Of a stretch of DNA of 64,000 bases, positions 35,969 to 44,757 are shown in pieces. How positions within the stretch are numbered: position 1 is the first letter of the stretch; every line of letters begins with the position of its first letter. A model generated the notes under the pieces. That model searched no databases. It saw nothing but the letters and a program-made list of their open reading frames with translations, and had not been told where the DNA came from. The stretch covers positions 5,332,001 to 5,396,000 of the forward strand of contig JACKHI010000001.1 of the NCBI GenBank assembly GCA_020639075.1, written 5' to 3'. Origin of the DNA: Phycisphaerales bacterium. Its GTDB lineage: Bacteria > Planctomycetota > Phycisphaerae > UBA1845 > UTPLA1. A program made the position numbers and the translations under genes.

Positions 35969-36115
35969 ATGTTCGCTCAGGCTCAGGAAACCTCTCAGGA
36001 AGTCGTCCCTCAGGCAACGGACAGCGCGTTCGGACTCTGGCAGATTCTGGCGCTGGTCGGAATTGTCGTCATCCTGGTCGGCTACAAGATGTGGAAGAAC
36101 AAGACGATGAGCTGA
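35969..36115 (+). CDS. 48-residue single-span membrane protein
   Basis: The ATG at 35969 has a GGAG site 8 bases ahead. The polar Gln/Glu/Thr-rich N-terminus (MFAQAQETSQEVV) is followed by one span (FGLWQILALVGIVVILVGY) and a basic end KMWKNKTMS, giving an N-out/C-in prediction. A promoter candidate lies upstream and a GC-rich hairpin (36132-36147) downstream. No family recognised. A longer in-frame start at 35837 lacks a ribosome site. Confidence 0.65.
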   Translation: MFAQAQETSQEVVPQATDSAFGLWQILALVGIVVILVGYKMWKNKTMS

Positions 36116-36201
36116 CCCGCCGACTCCGGCCGCCCCGGCCGGGAGGCGGTGCAGGCTTGCCTGGCGCCGCAGCGCGCCATTCGTTCTGAAACTCCCTATC
36201 A

Positions 36202-36867
36202 TTATTTCAAATGCTCGTTGTGTGCATGATGCGCCAACGGGCATTCCGCGCATTCAGCTCGTACTTTGCAGTGCGCTTTTGCGAGCCTCACGATGAGAGC
36301 GTGGTACTCATTGAATACGGAAACGTCAGGCGAGAGCGCGCGATGAAATGTCTCCTGCAATCCGTCATATCCGCTCGTTGTATCGGCGAGACCGTGTCGA
36401 CGCAGGACGCGCCCCGTATACGCATCGACCACGAAGATCGGTCTCTCAAGCGCGTAAAGCAGGATTGAATCGGCCGTTTCTGGGCCGATTCCATTGACCG
36501 AGAGAAGTTGCGATCGCGCGGCGTCGAGCGTCATGTGTTTCAGAGGTGAAAGTGCGCCATCGTGCTTCGACCAAAGCCAGTGCACAAAGTTCTTGAGTCG
36601 TTTCGCCTTGACGTTGTAGTAGCCGGCGGGGCGGATATGCTCCGACAGCGCGGTCTCGTCAATGTCCCGCAAGGCGCTCCAGCTCAGCGCGTCAACGCGC
36701 TTCAGGTTTTCGATCGCGTACTCGACGTTTTTCCAGCTCGTATTCTGCGTGAGAATCGCGCCGACGACGATCTCGACGTCGGTTTCACCCGGCCACCAGT
36801 GCTGCGGCCCGAACTTCGCCAGAAGTCGATCGTAGAAGTCCCGGATCGTCCTATCTTGTTGCGGCAC
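36202..36867 (-). CDS. HhH-GPD DNA glycosylase, endonuclease III/MagIII-like
   Basis: 221 residues from a GTG at 36867 (AAGGA ahead); GTG at 36885 is another option and the frame runs open beyond it. GAILTQNTSWKNVEYAI and the helix-hairpin-helix SVNGIGPETADSILLYA, then FVVDAYTGRVL with the catalytic Asp, place it in the superfamily. The Lys used by bifunctional endonuclease III is replaced (GPETAD rather than GRKTA), so a monofunctional base-excision glycosylase such as 3-methyladenine glycosylase III is likely. The C-terminal CKVRAECAECPL has three Cys of an iron-sulphur motif; the fourth is not seen. Confidence 0.85.
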   Translation of the reverse strand: MPQQDRTIRDFYDRLLAKFGPQHWWPGETDVEIVVGAILTQNTSWKNVEYAIENLKRVDALSWSALRDIDETALSEHIRPAGYYNVKAKRLKNFVHWLWSKHDGALSPLKHMTLDAARSQLLSVNGIGPETADSILLYALERPIFVVDAYTGRVLRRHGLADTTSGYDGLQETFHRALSPDVSVFNEYHALIVRLAKAHCKVRAECAECPLAHHAHNEHLK

Positions 36868-36954
36868 GTCTCGTTCGTCCTTCACTGTGTGTCGAGTGGG
36901 GCGTCGAATCTCTGAGCGAAATCGGGCCAGTGCGTTGCACGCGCTGTGCTGACG

Positions 36955-37764
36955 ATGCAATATACGTTCATGGCACGGGCAACGCAGCGCAGACGACCCC
37001 CAAAGACGCAGACAAGGCGTCCGCGCCGGCCCAAACCGAATGCATGGCCCGAGGATTACTGGCACATTACGCGACGACCGCTGCAGAGCCTCGTCTTCTT
37101 GGCGCCCCTGATCCTTGCCTACGAAGTCAGCATGGCGCTGACATACGCGGCGCTGCCGATTCAGCGCCGCGATCTGGCTGCCGCTCAGCTCCTGCATTGG
37201 TTCTTCAGTCTTTTTGGCGCCTCATGGGCCTATTTGCCGGGTGCACTCCTCGTGATCGTACTGATCGCCTGGCATGTCAAACTGCGGCTGCCCTGGAAGA
37301 TCCGCGGGCAGGCCCTAATCGGTATGGCTGGCGAGAGCTTACTGCTTGCGATTCCGTTGATCGGCCTGAACTGGTTCCTTGCCCGCGTCGGCGAAGGAAA
37401 CATGCTTCAGGCGGGCGTTCCATGGGAGAACCTGCTGCTCAGCATCGGGGCTGGGATCTATGAAGAGCTTGTTTTCCGCTTGATCGTCATCCAGTTTCTG
37501 ATCTTCGTGTTCAACGACGTCCTGCGGCTCAAGCAGTCCGTCGGCGTCGCGCTTGCCGTCATCCTGTCGTCGCTGTTCTTTGCAGTCAGCCATCACGGCC
37601 CAATCGGCAGCGATCCGTGGAATGCGGGACGATTCGCGTTTCGCGCGGCGGCCGGGGCTTACCTCGCGGCGGTCTATGTCCTTCGCGGGTTCGGGCTGGC
37701 CGTCGGGACGCACGTTGTCTACGACGTGATCGCGTTCTTGAGTGCTCATGACGCCGCTGCATGA
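36955..37764 (+). CDS. CPBP-family intramembrane metalloprotease
   Basis: 269 residues from ATG 36955 (ATG 36970 also possible; neither has a clear ribosome site). A basic N-terminus (RRRPPKTQTRRPRRPK) leads to about 7 membrane spans. YEELVFRLIVI is the EExxxR motif; later VSHHG and GTHVVYDV supply the His residues of the CPBP/Rce1 active site. It would cleave proteins in the membrane. Divergent from the glycosylase gene. Confidence 0.85.
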   Translation: MQYTFMARATQRRRPPKTQTRRPRRPKPNAWPEDYWHITRRPLQSLVFLAPLILAYEVSMALTYAALPIQRRDLAAAQLLHWFFSLFGASWAYLPGALLVIVLIAWHVKLRLPWKIRGQALIGMAGESLLLAIPLIGLNWFLARVGEGNMLQAGVPWENLLLSIGAGIYEELVFRLIVIQFLIFVFNDVLRLKQSVGVALAVILSSLFFAVSHHGPIGSDPWNAGRFAFRAAAGAYLAAVYVLRGFGLAVGTHVVYDVIAFLSAHDAAA

Positions 37765-37980
37765 AATCGACGCGGATTTCGGCGCCATCGTTGGCTGACG
37801 TCCCCGGCTTGCTGAGCTCTGAGGGGGACGAGCGTCGCGTCACACAACTTTCATTCAATGGTCGATTCGCGAATGTGAAACCGCTTGCGGGCCGAGAAAT
37901 ACGCATTTTTGTCCTGCGAAACTATGGCGACGGATGAAGATCTAACGGGCGGGACGTGGAGCTGGGAGGAGTGCATTGAC

Positions 37981-38364
37981 ATGGGTGATTCAAAGCCGCA
38001 GACCATTGGGAGCGTGACTTGGCGAGACCTGACGGTCAACGACGCCGAAATGGTTCGCCGATTTTACGAAAAGGTCGTCGGTTGGAAGGCGTCGGCGTTC
38101 GACATGTCCGGGTATTCGGACTATGTGATGGAGGATGCATCCGGCGCCGGCGTCGCCGGCGTCTGTCACGCGCGCGGCGCCAATGCGAATCTGCCGCCGC
38201 AGTGGCTGATTTACATCACGGTCGAGGACGTCGCCGCCAGCGCGAAGACGTGCATCGACAACGGCGGGGCGGTTCTCGACGGTCCACGGAAGATGTCCGG
38301 ACGATTGTTCGCCGTCATCCGCGATCCTGCCGGAGCCGTGGCGGCCATCATCGAGCCGGAATGA
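37981..38364 (+). CDS. VOC (glyoxalase/bleomycin-resistance fold) protein
   Basis: 127 residues from the ATG at 37981, which has a strong GGGAGGAG site; an earlier ATG at 37924 is less likely. VTWRDLTVNDAEMVRRFYEKVVGWK is the first beta-alpha-beta unit and WLIYITVEDVAASAKTCIDNGGAVL the second, ending VIRDPAGAVAAIIEPE. Similar single-domain proteins are annotated as 27-kDa-antigen or glyoxalase-like. The ligand is unknown. Confidence 0.84.
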   Translation: MGDSKPQTIGSVTWRDLTVNDAEMVRRFYEKVVGWKASAFDMSGYSDYVMEDASGAGVAGVCHARGANANLPPQWLIYITVEDVAASAKTCIDNGGAVLDGPRKMSGRLFAVIRDPAGAVAAIIEPE

Positions 38365-38446
38365 GAACGACTTGTCGGGCGAACGCGAGAAGAATGTCCC
38401 CGCAAGTCTCAGCGAGCCAGTCGCGATTGCGGGGGGACGAATCCAC

Positions 38447-39940
38447 CTACTTTGAGAGCATGTAGATATCACCGTCGCGACGCCACGGCAGCTCGGGTTC
38501 GATCTGTGGATGATCCCGATCGCGCGGAACGAGGATGACGTTCCCAATGGCGTTTGCGATGTAGCTTCTCACATCAGGGACGTCATTTGCGACGACCACT
38601 TTGACGGAATCGGCAAGTCGGCCAAGTGACTGCGCGTATTGAATTCCGTACGCGATCATCGGATCTTCGACGATGACGCTGGCATCGGGTGTCACGACGC
38701 TTGCGATTTTCTGATTCAGCTCATCTGCGTGGTCGTCGCCCGCACCCCAAGGAACGAAGTGCACGCGATAGCCGTTCCGATAGGGCTTGTTGCCGGCCGC
38801 CGCGGACATGATGTGGCGTCGCTCCAGGAATCGGGAAGTCATCCAATAAACGGCAGGTGTCCAAAGCGACGTCACCAACGTGATTCCGATCGCGACACGC
38901 CAGGCCCGTGGCTGCATCCATGTGTTCATCCGGCCGATGCCGAGACCTGCGAAGACAGCGACAAACAGGTAAATGACGAAGAAGTAGCTGTATTGGTCGA
39001 CGATCGCGTAACGCATCACAAACAACACGTAGATGATGGCTTCCGCGATAAGCAACCGCCGCAGGGCGATCGGACATGTCGTTCGGCCGCGGTAGATTCC
39101 GTAGACCGCCAGAGGAATGGCGAGTCCGGGGAAGTTGTAGGCGATGAATCCGGCGCCCATGGCGAGCGATCGGATTGAAATGGACGTGTTAAGCACGCTG
39201 TCTGCGAATGTGCCGAAAAGCGTCGAACGAATGGTTGCGGCAAGATCGCCGCCGGCCTGGTAGTCGCGGAACATGTATTCGAGCAGTGGAACGCAGCCCA
39301 AGCACCAGGCAATCGCGCAGCCGGCGAAAATACGCCATCTCGACTTTTGCTTGGCGATCACGATGATGAGCAGGGCGGCATCGATCGGCGATGCCAGGCC
39401 CGCGAGCATGTGATTGGATACGCCGAGTCCGTTGAGAAAAAACAGGATGATCAGCCAGCGATTCCGGCGCGTTGACAGAATTCGCTCGACGCAGAGCCAC
39501 TCCGCTGTCAGCAGGGCGGCGACAAGGGCGTAACTCTCGGTATGCGTCGCGTGCTGCCAGAAAGTCTGCCCGAGCGCAAGCGTTATGGCGGCGATGACGG
39601 ACGCCCAATGATTGTGCGTGAGTCGCAGCACAAGTAGCAGCACGTTGGCGACGGCGATTGACGCCGCAACGGCGCTGAGAATCGAAATCGCGAAGCCGGG
39701 CTCGACGGGCAGACATATGTAGAACAGGCGGCCGAGGTAGAAGTGCAGCGGATGCGACGTCGCAATTCCGAATGAATTCGCGATGTTGTTCGTGATGATG
39801 CGGACTTGATGCAGGCCTGAGTCCTGCCACTGGGCGCCGCGGCCGGCAGTTGCGATGAACAGGAGGCTTGCCGCTGCAAATGCGATCCACCACACCTTGT
39901 GGACGTGGGACGACGGCGTTCTTCGCAGATCAGGCGCCAA
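38447..39940 (-). CDS. DUF2723 multi-span membrane protein (glycosyltransferase-C-like)
   Basis: 497 residues, about 10-11 membrane spans. The N-terminal AGRGAQWQDSG with an early acidic residue, SHPLHFYLGRLF, LALGQTFWQHATHTESYAL and a soluble C-terminal domain match DUF2723, a family related to protein O-mannosyltransferases. It probably moves a sugar from a lipid carrier on the periplasmic side. It overlaps the end of the acyl-carrier-protein gene by 11 bases, so it belongs to that operon. Confidence 0.82.
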   Translation of the reverse strand: MAPDLRRTPSSHVHKVWWIAFAAASLLFIATAGRGAQWQDSGLHQVRIITNNIANSFGIATSHPLHFYLGRLFYICLPVEPGFAISILSAVAASIAVANVLLLVLRLTHNHWASVIAAITLALGQTFWQHATHTESYALVAALLTAEWLCVERILSTRRNRWLIILFFLNGLGVSNHMLAGLASPIDAALLIIVIAKQKSRWRIFAGCAIAWCLGCVPLLEYMFRDYQAGGDLAATIRSTLFGTFADSVLNTSISIRSLAMGAGFIAYNFPGLAIPLAVYGIYRGRTTCPIALRRLLIAEAIIYVLFVMRYAIVDQYSYFFVIYLFVAVFAGLGIGRMNTWMQPRAWRVAIGITLVTSLWTPAVYWMTSRFLERRHIMSAAAGNKPYRNGYRVHFVPWGAGDDHADELNQKIASVVTPDASVIVEDPMIAYGIQYAQSLGRLADSVKVVVANDVPDVRSYIANAIGNVILVPRDRDHPQIEPELPWRRDGDIYMLSK

Positions 39941-40175
39941 AGTCGATTCCCAGCGAACTGAGATCCCTCTTGATCAACCCCACGGATTTCAATCGATCCA
40001 TCGCCTCAGTCGGAAAACGGACGCCGAACTCCTCCTCCACGGCCGTCATGAGGTTGATGTGATTCAACGAGTCCCAAGTGTCGACGTCAGTGGAACTCAG
40101 GCTGTCGTGAATGTCGGCTTCGCCGACGCCGAGTACGCCGCTGACGATGGCCTTGAGTCTCTCTTCGTTTTTCAT
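39930..40175 (-). CDS. acyl carrier protein
   Basis: 81 residues. Helix I LKAIVSGVLGV, then STDVDTWDSLNHINLMTAVEEEF with the DSL motif whose Ser takes phosphopantetheine. This is a dedicated, non-fatty-acid ACP by context: it lies between FkbH-like and DUF2723 genes, with 34 bases to the former and an 11-base overlap with the latter. It probably carries a small acyl unit such as a glyceryl group; that is inference. Confidence 0.88.
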   Translation of the reverse strand: MKNEERLKAIVSGVLGVGEADIHDSLSSTDVDTWDSLNHINLMTAVEEEFGVRFPTEAMDRLKSVGLIKRDLSSLGIDFGA

Positions 40176-40209
40176 CGCGCCCCGAAAACTCCCTGGTCGG
40201 CGGTTATTG

Positions 40210-42057
40210 TCACGTGGACGGTGCCGGCTCGATGTCGAACCAGTCCGGTATTGTTGTATCGGCGGAAATCAGTTTCAACACCCATAGCACGGCGTCTGTG
40301 TCCGTCGTCGTTGGTTCGAAGCCGCATCGGTGATAAAAGTCCGCGAACGGCGCGTTCTTCACCGTGGGAACGAAGACGCCCCGTAGTTCGACGGCGCCGG
40401 CGTCCAGGGCTCGTTTCGAGATCCAAGCGACGAATGCCGATTCGACGGTTCGGCCCAGGACACGACAGCTCATCAGGAGCATGTGGAGCAGCCAGCGATT
40501 CGCCGACTTTTCGACGACGGCCAGGCCGACGACGCCGGAATCCCCGAAACGATCGCTCAGTGACAGCGTCAGCACCTCACTGTCGGCGGCACGCATCTGT
40601 GCACGGATGTCGTCCTCCGAGCAACGGATTGTATGCATGTTGAATTGATTCGTACGCTGCGTCATCTGCGCCGCCCGTGCGACGAAGCGTTCGTCGTTGA
40701 TACCGATCGACAATCGCATTTTCAAGCCGCGGTAGAAGGACGGAAGATCGACGGCCGCAGACGCAAGTTGTTTGCGATCCGCCTCGGCCTTGTACATGGC
40801 GCCGCGCTGCTTGTCCTCTTCCGACAACGTGAACTGATCGAATCCCTCGAGTGACGCGATTACGTCCGCGTATCGAGCGGGATCGTCCGGCAGCTGGATT
40901 GTCATTACTTCAGGAAGCGTTTCGCGCATCATGGCGCACTCGACAGGGCTGTCGTCGATGAACACGAAACTATCCGGCGAGAGATTGAGCGTCTCGGCGA
41001 TGTCGCGAACCGCATCGGGCTTCGGCGACCAGCTCACGCGCATGCAGGCGATATGGTCCGGACGAAGCACCATCTCCGGATGGGAATTGACGACATTCTC
41101 GACGCTTCCCGGTTCATTCTTGCTGGCGATGCACAGGATGATGCCGCGCTGCTGCAGCGCGAGCAGACGTCGCTGAAAGCGGACGAAAGCACTTCCGGGG
41201 AAATCGGAGCCCAGCTTGATTCCGTCGATGCCGTCGTCGCCGAGAATGCCGCCCCAGAGCGTATTGTCCGCGTCAAGAATGATGACTTTCCGCGTCTTGC
41301 CGGCGAGCGGGCGCAGGTAGCGCACGACGAATTGCCCGTAGTCCCAATAGTGCTTTGCGGCGATCGGGATTCGGCCGTAGAGCTCCGTCCGCGGATCGAT
41401 CCAGGATGCGCTGCCGTGATGGGCGACGAGCGCGTCGTATCCCATGACATAGCAGTTCCCGCTGACCGTTGCGACGTCCTGCAGCCGACGATTGGCGCTT
41501 TGCCAGATGTCGATCTGACTGCCGGCGGAGTCCGTCTCGTTCAGGCCGGCGACGAGAAAGCAAGGACGCTCGAAGTCCTGAATCAGCAGCGTCGCCTGCG
41601 ATCGCTGTCGAAATGCGGCGATTCCGGCGCTGAGCTGATCAAGGTAGTCGGCAACCTTCTGAGCGGTCGGCGCTTCGTTGTTCAATAGCCCGTCATACAG
41701 ATCCGGCACGACATCGGCGAGCCGCGCGGCGACGAGTACGACATCGGGTGCGAATCGACCGAGACCCTTATCGGCGTCGATCAGCGTCGGGACGACCTGC
41801 CCGAAAGGCGCCGTCCAGATGTCGGTGCGAATGCCGGCGCGAAGGGACGCCAATCGAATCGCCGGCGTCAATGGCTCCGCCGTGAATGTGGAGAGGCACG
41901 CCATTTTCAATGCCGCATGAGGAATTGCGGCGGCCAGCTCGTCGAATCGTCGATACGCCGAAACCAGATGAATGACCGTCGGCTCGGCGCATACGCGATC
42001 CAGTGTTGCCATCGCTTCTGCATGCGCAATGCCGCGTTGGACGATCGGATCCGTCAT
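40210..42057 (-). CDS. FkbH-like HAD-IIIC phosphatase with C-terminal GNAT domain
   Basis: 615 residues. The N-terminal ~240 residues are SGNH-like (YRRFDELAAAIPH..). The HAD domain has VIILDADNTLWGGILGDDG (nucleophile DxD) and FVFIDDSPVECAMM. The C-terminal third (SLSDRFGDSGVVGLAVVE) is GNAT-like. FkbH proteins take a glyceryl group from 1,3-bisphosphoglycerate, remove phosphate and load it on an ACP; an ACP gene follows directly. Its ATG overlaps the previous stop by 4 bases (ATGA). It lacks any polyketide synthase nearby, so a capsule, lipid or glycan decoration is more likely. Confidence 0.87.
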   Translation of the reverse strand: MTDPIVQRGIAHAEAMATLDRVCAEPTVIHLVSAYRRFDELAAAIPHAALKMACLSTFTAEPLTPAIRLASLRAGIRTDIWTAPFGQVVPTLIDADKGLGRFAPDVVLVAARLADVVPDLYDGLLNNEAPTAQKVADYLDQLSAGIAAFRQRSQATLLIQDFERPCFLVAGLNETDSAGSQIDIWQSANRRLQDVATVSGNCYVMGYDALVAHHGSASWIDPRTELYGRIPIAAKHYWDYGQFVVRYLRPLAGKTRKVIILDADNTLWGGILGDDGIDGIKLGSDFPGSAFVRFQRRLLALQQRGIILCIASKNEPGSVENVVNSHPEMVLRPDHIACMRVSWSPKPDAVRDIAETLNLSPDSFVFIDDSPVECAMMRETLPEVMTIQLPDDPARYADVIASLEGFDQFTLSEEDKQRGAMYKAEADRKQLASAAVDLPSFYRGLKMRLSIGINDERFVARAAQMTQRTNQFNMHTIRCSEDDIRAQMRAADSEVLTLSLSDRFGDSGVVGLAVVEKSANRWLLHMLLMSCRVLGRTVESAFVAWISKRALDAGAVELRGVFVPTVKNAPFADFYHRCGFEPTTTDTDAVLWVLKLISADTTIPDWFDIEPAPST

Positions 42058-43706
42058 TGCTTCGACGTCTCCGTGTTCGTCTCGCGGCAGTTTTCTGCTT
42101 CGTTGGCGACAGGAAGGGCCGCCGCCGTGAAGCGATAGCAGGCGGACCACTTTTCGCCCAATTGAAACTTAAACAGACATTCGCCGCCGTACTTTTCGTA
42201 GAAGTTGATTCCTTCGGGGTTGTCAGTGAAGACAACGTACGATCCGAGGCCCGCCAGCTCCAGCTCCCTGCGCCAGATGTCAAGGAACTGCTTGCCGAGA
42301 CCAAGACGCCGCGCACTGGGCGCAACAACAATGGACAGCAACTCGGCGGCATCGGGATAGTCGCGCGACAGTGATTGCTTTCGCAGCGCGCGCACGATCG
42401 CCGTCGGGTTCAATCGGAAGGTGATGAAGCGCCAGAAGGCGAGAAGGCGCGTGGCGCCGCTGCGATTCGACGACTCGAAATGATGTCGATCCGTCGTGCA
42501 GCCCAGGAATCCGATGACGCGACCGTCCAGTTCGGCGATCCACAGCGAACAGTCCGGTTCGCAGATCATCGCAATGTAGTACCGGTGCACGAATTCGCGA
42601 CCGAGTTGTGATGTGATACCTGCGCTGAATGCGTCGAAGTGGAGATCGAGGACGCCGTCGATGGTCTGAGAGTCATGCGGATCGATCACTTCGCGAATCG
42701 TCGGGCCGCCCTCCGGCGTCGGCACGGAAGTGACGCGCGGCTTCCAGTTCGGGCTCTTGCGGCGCGGCATGCGCCAGCCGATCTGGCGTCCTCGCGGCAG
42801 GCCGCCGAAGTTGGCGAAGGGTTGCACGTCGCCCGTCACTTCGCAGCCCGCGTGGATGATGGCACCGCGACCGATCCTGACGTTCGGCATCAATCGGGCG
42901 GACATGCCGATCATCGCGTACTCACCGATCTGAATCGGACCCTCGACGACGTGCTGATGCGTCGCGTGGGCCATGTGTGACATGCTCGTGAGTTGTCCGG
43001 GATCGCTCGGCCGTTCGATGACGCCGGTCGCGCTGTACAGATGGGCGTTGGCCATGACGCCGACGAAGTTGCCGATCTTCACGCCGCCGCGCCCGGCGAT
43101 GTGGACACCTGGGCCCAAATGTACGTAGCTGCCGACCTGAATGTAGCCGTGTTGACCGTGACGGCGTTCGCCGGCCGCCATTCGCACGTTCGTATCGATA
43201 TGGCATCGCGAGCCGATCGAGACGGAGCCCGGGCCCCAGATCTCCGTGTACTGGTCGAAAATCGTGTCCTGGCCGAGGTAGCCCAGCTTACTTTTCCAAT
43301 AGCAGGCTCGGAGGAAGAAACCGAAAGCGTTACGCGTGTAGACTCGGGCGACGGTTTCCAGAATCGACGAAATCACGGGTGTCCACGCCATCAACATGAT
43401 GATGGATTGGGCGACGGCCATACCGCAGCGGACAAAGTGACCGGCCAACAACCAGCCGACGGTTCTACGGACCTTCTCTGGCTCCGCGACGCATCCCTGC
43501 AACGTCGCGAGAACGAAATCCAGGGTATAGACCAGCCAGCCGCGGGGCGCCGGCCGGGAGGGCGCGACGTACCACGCATCCGCCGCGCGTTGTGCGGCGT
43601 TGCCGTTCGAGTCCGCGGGCGGCGATTGCCGGGGAGCATTGGTCACTTCGGGATTCGGTCCTTTGTATCGCGGCGATATACTTGTCCATTGAGCGTATCG
43701 TTCCAT
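42054..43706 (-). CDS. hexapeptide-repeat acyltransferase fused to GNAT
   Basis: 550 residues from the ATG at 43706. After a ~110-residue helical N-terminus with a hydrophobic stretch, residues ~130-285 form a left-handed beta-helix (IGSRCHIDTNVRM, VHLGPGVHIAGRGGVKIGNFVGV, ARLMPNVRIGRGAIIHAG), as in sugar O-acetyltransferases. From about 320 the C-terminal GNAT domain shows LSIVVAPSARRLGLGKQFL and NPEGINFYEKYGG. Two different acyltransferase folds in one chain suggest two acylations of one product. Coupled by 4-base overlap to the FkbH gene. Confidence 0.83.
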   Translation of the reverse strand: MERYAQWTSISPRYKGPNPEVTNAPRQSPPADSNGNAAQRAADAWYVAPSRPAPRGWLVYTLDFVLATLQGCVAEPEKVRRTVGWLLAGHFVRCGMAVAQSIIMLMAWTPVISSILETVARVYTRNAFGFFLRACYWKSKLGYLGQDTIFDQYTEIWGPGSVSIGSRCHIDTNVRMAAGERRHGQHGYIQVGSYVHLGPGVHIAGRGGVKIGNFVGVMANAHLYSATGVIERPSDPGQLTSMSHMAHATHQHVVEGPIQIGEYAMIGMSARLMPNVRIGRGAIIHAGCEVTGDVQPFANFGGLPRGRQIGWRMPRRKSPNWKPRVTSVPTPEGGPTIREVIDPHDSQTIDGVLDLHFDAFSAGITSQLGREFVHRYYIAMICEPDCSLWIAELDGRVIGFLGCTTDRHHFESSNRSGATRLLAFWRFITFRLNPTAIVRALRKQSLSRDYPDAAELLSIVVAPSARRLGLGKQFLDIWRRELELAGLGSYVVFTDNPEGINFYEKYGGECLFKFQLGEKWSACYRFTAAALPVANEAENCRETNTETSKQ

Positions 43707-43794
43707 GCACGACAGGACAATAATCAAAAGCGTCCAAGGTATCCTACGAAGGGGCTCCGAGGCGGTTCAGGCCGGATAATGCAGGGGAGATCGC

Positions 43795-44469
43795 ATGACG
43801 ATCGACGACGCGTCATTATCGGATTCTCCCGGCGGCACGCCGGCGCCGCCGTCTTTGGATCAAAAGCGATTCAGGCGACTTCGGCGCGGAGCTCGAATTG
43901 TCGTGTATTGCTCCGGCGTGAGCGCAATTCTCGCGGCACTCTTTATTTTCAGCCCGATCTTCGGACAGGTGTACGCGGAAATGGACGCCCAGGATCCGCT
44001 CGTTCGGGCGGATTACATCATCTGCCTTGGAGGAGATTCCGCCCGCGTTATTGAGTCCGCGAGGCTTCTGCAGGAGGGGTACGCGCCGAAGATGATCGTC
44101 AGCAACTTCGGGGCCGAGGCCGAGCGAATGCGCACACTGGCGATTGACTGGGGGGCGTCCGCTGATCGTATCGTGGTGGATGCCGCGTCGAGGCGGACGG
44201 CCGATCATCCCGCCTGCGTCGCAAAGGCGGCGGGAATCGATAAGGCGAACGACGCGTGCATCATCGTGACGAGCTATACGCACATGCGCCGCGCTCGCGC
44301 CGTGTTCGAGAAGGCGGGGTATCGGCACATCGTCATGCAGGAACCGCGCTGGGAGCGGGAGTCGCGCGATCTGGACGGCATGTCCTGGCGCGGGCGATTT
44401 CTGGTGTTTCCAAAGCTCGTCTATGAGGGCGCTGGATGGCTCCTGTATTGGGTGCGCGGCGACGTCTGA
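43795..44469 (+). CDS. YdcF/ElyC-like DUF218 protein
   Basis: 224 residues. One N-terminal membrane span (IVVYCSGVSAILAALFIFSPI), then the DUF218 domain: ADYIICLGGDSARVIESARLLQEGYAPKMIVS and IIVTSYTHMRRARAVFEKAG. Family members include SanA and ElyC, which affect envelope integrity, perhaps through undecaprenyl-phosphate metabolism. It is divergent from the ACP/FkbH operon with 88 bases between. Confidence 0.85.
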   Translation: MTIDDASLSDSPGGTPAPPSLDQKRFRRLRRGARIVVYCSGVSAILAALFIFSPIFGQVYAEMDAQDPLVRADYIICLGGDSARVIESARLLQEGYAPKMIVSNFGAEAERMRTLAIDWGASADRIVVDAASRRTADHPACVAKAAGIDKANDACIIVTSYTHMRRARAVFEKAGYRHIVMQEPRWERESRDLDGMSWRGRFLVFPKLVYEGAGWLLYWVRGDV

Positions 44470-44632
44470 CGCACACGGCGGGAACCGGCCTGTTCGGCGA
44501 TGCAAAACGACTCATTCGTGGAAATGCGAACCGGGTAGCGAGTTGAGTCCTACCGTCCGGAAACATCCGCGTGAAACTGATTCAGCGCCCATTGTCGGCC
44601 CACGGTCGGCGGGGCTATGATGCCGCGTTTCG

Positions 44633-44650
44633 CGCGTCGGGGGCGACGCG
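44633..44650 (+). terminator. GC-rich hairpin between the YdcF-like gene and gdh
   Basis: CGCGTCG and CGACGCG pair perfectly around a GGGG loop, followed by TTTAG. The U-run is short. The 288-base gap has no other feature I can support. Confidence 0.4.
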
Positions 44651-44757
44651 TTTAGCGTGGTAGGCAGCGCCTGAGGGACGTCGATTCCCGTCGAGCAGGG
44701 ATCGATTCTGGATGCGTCGGCGACGCACACTCGGGGAGGCGTGGGAGTCTTTCGACA

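Noticed and set aside
34320..36110. A 596-residue open frame opposite hutH
   Set aside because: Antisense to a well-supported histidine ammonia-lyase; composition is Arg/His/Gln-rich and no domain is seen.
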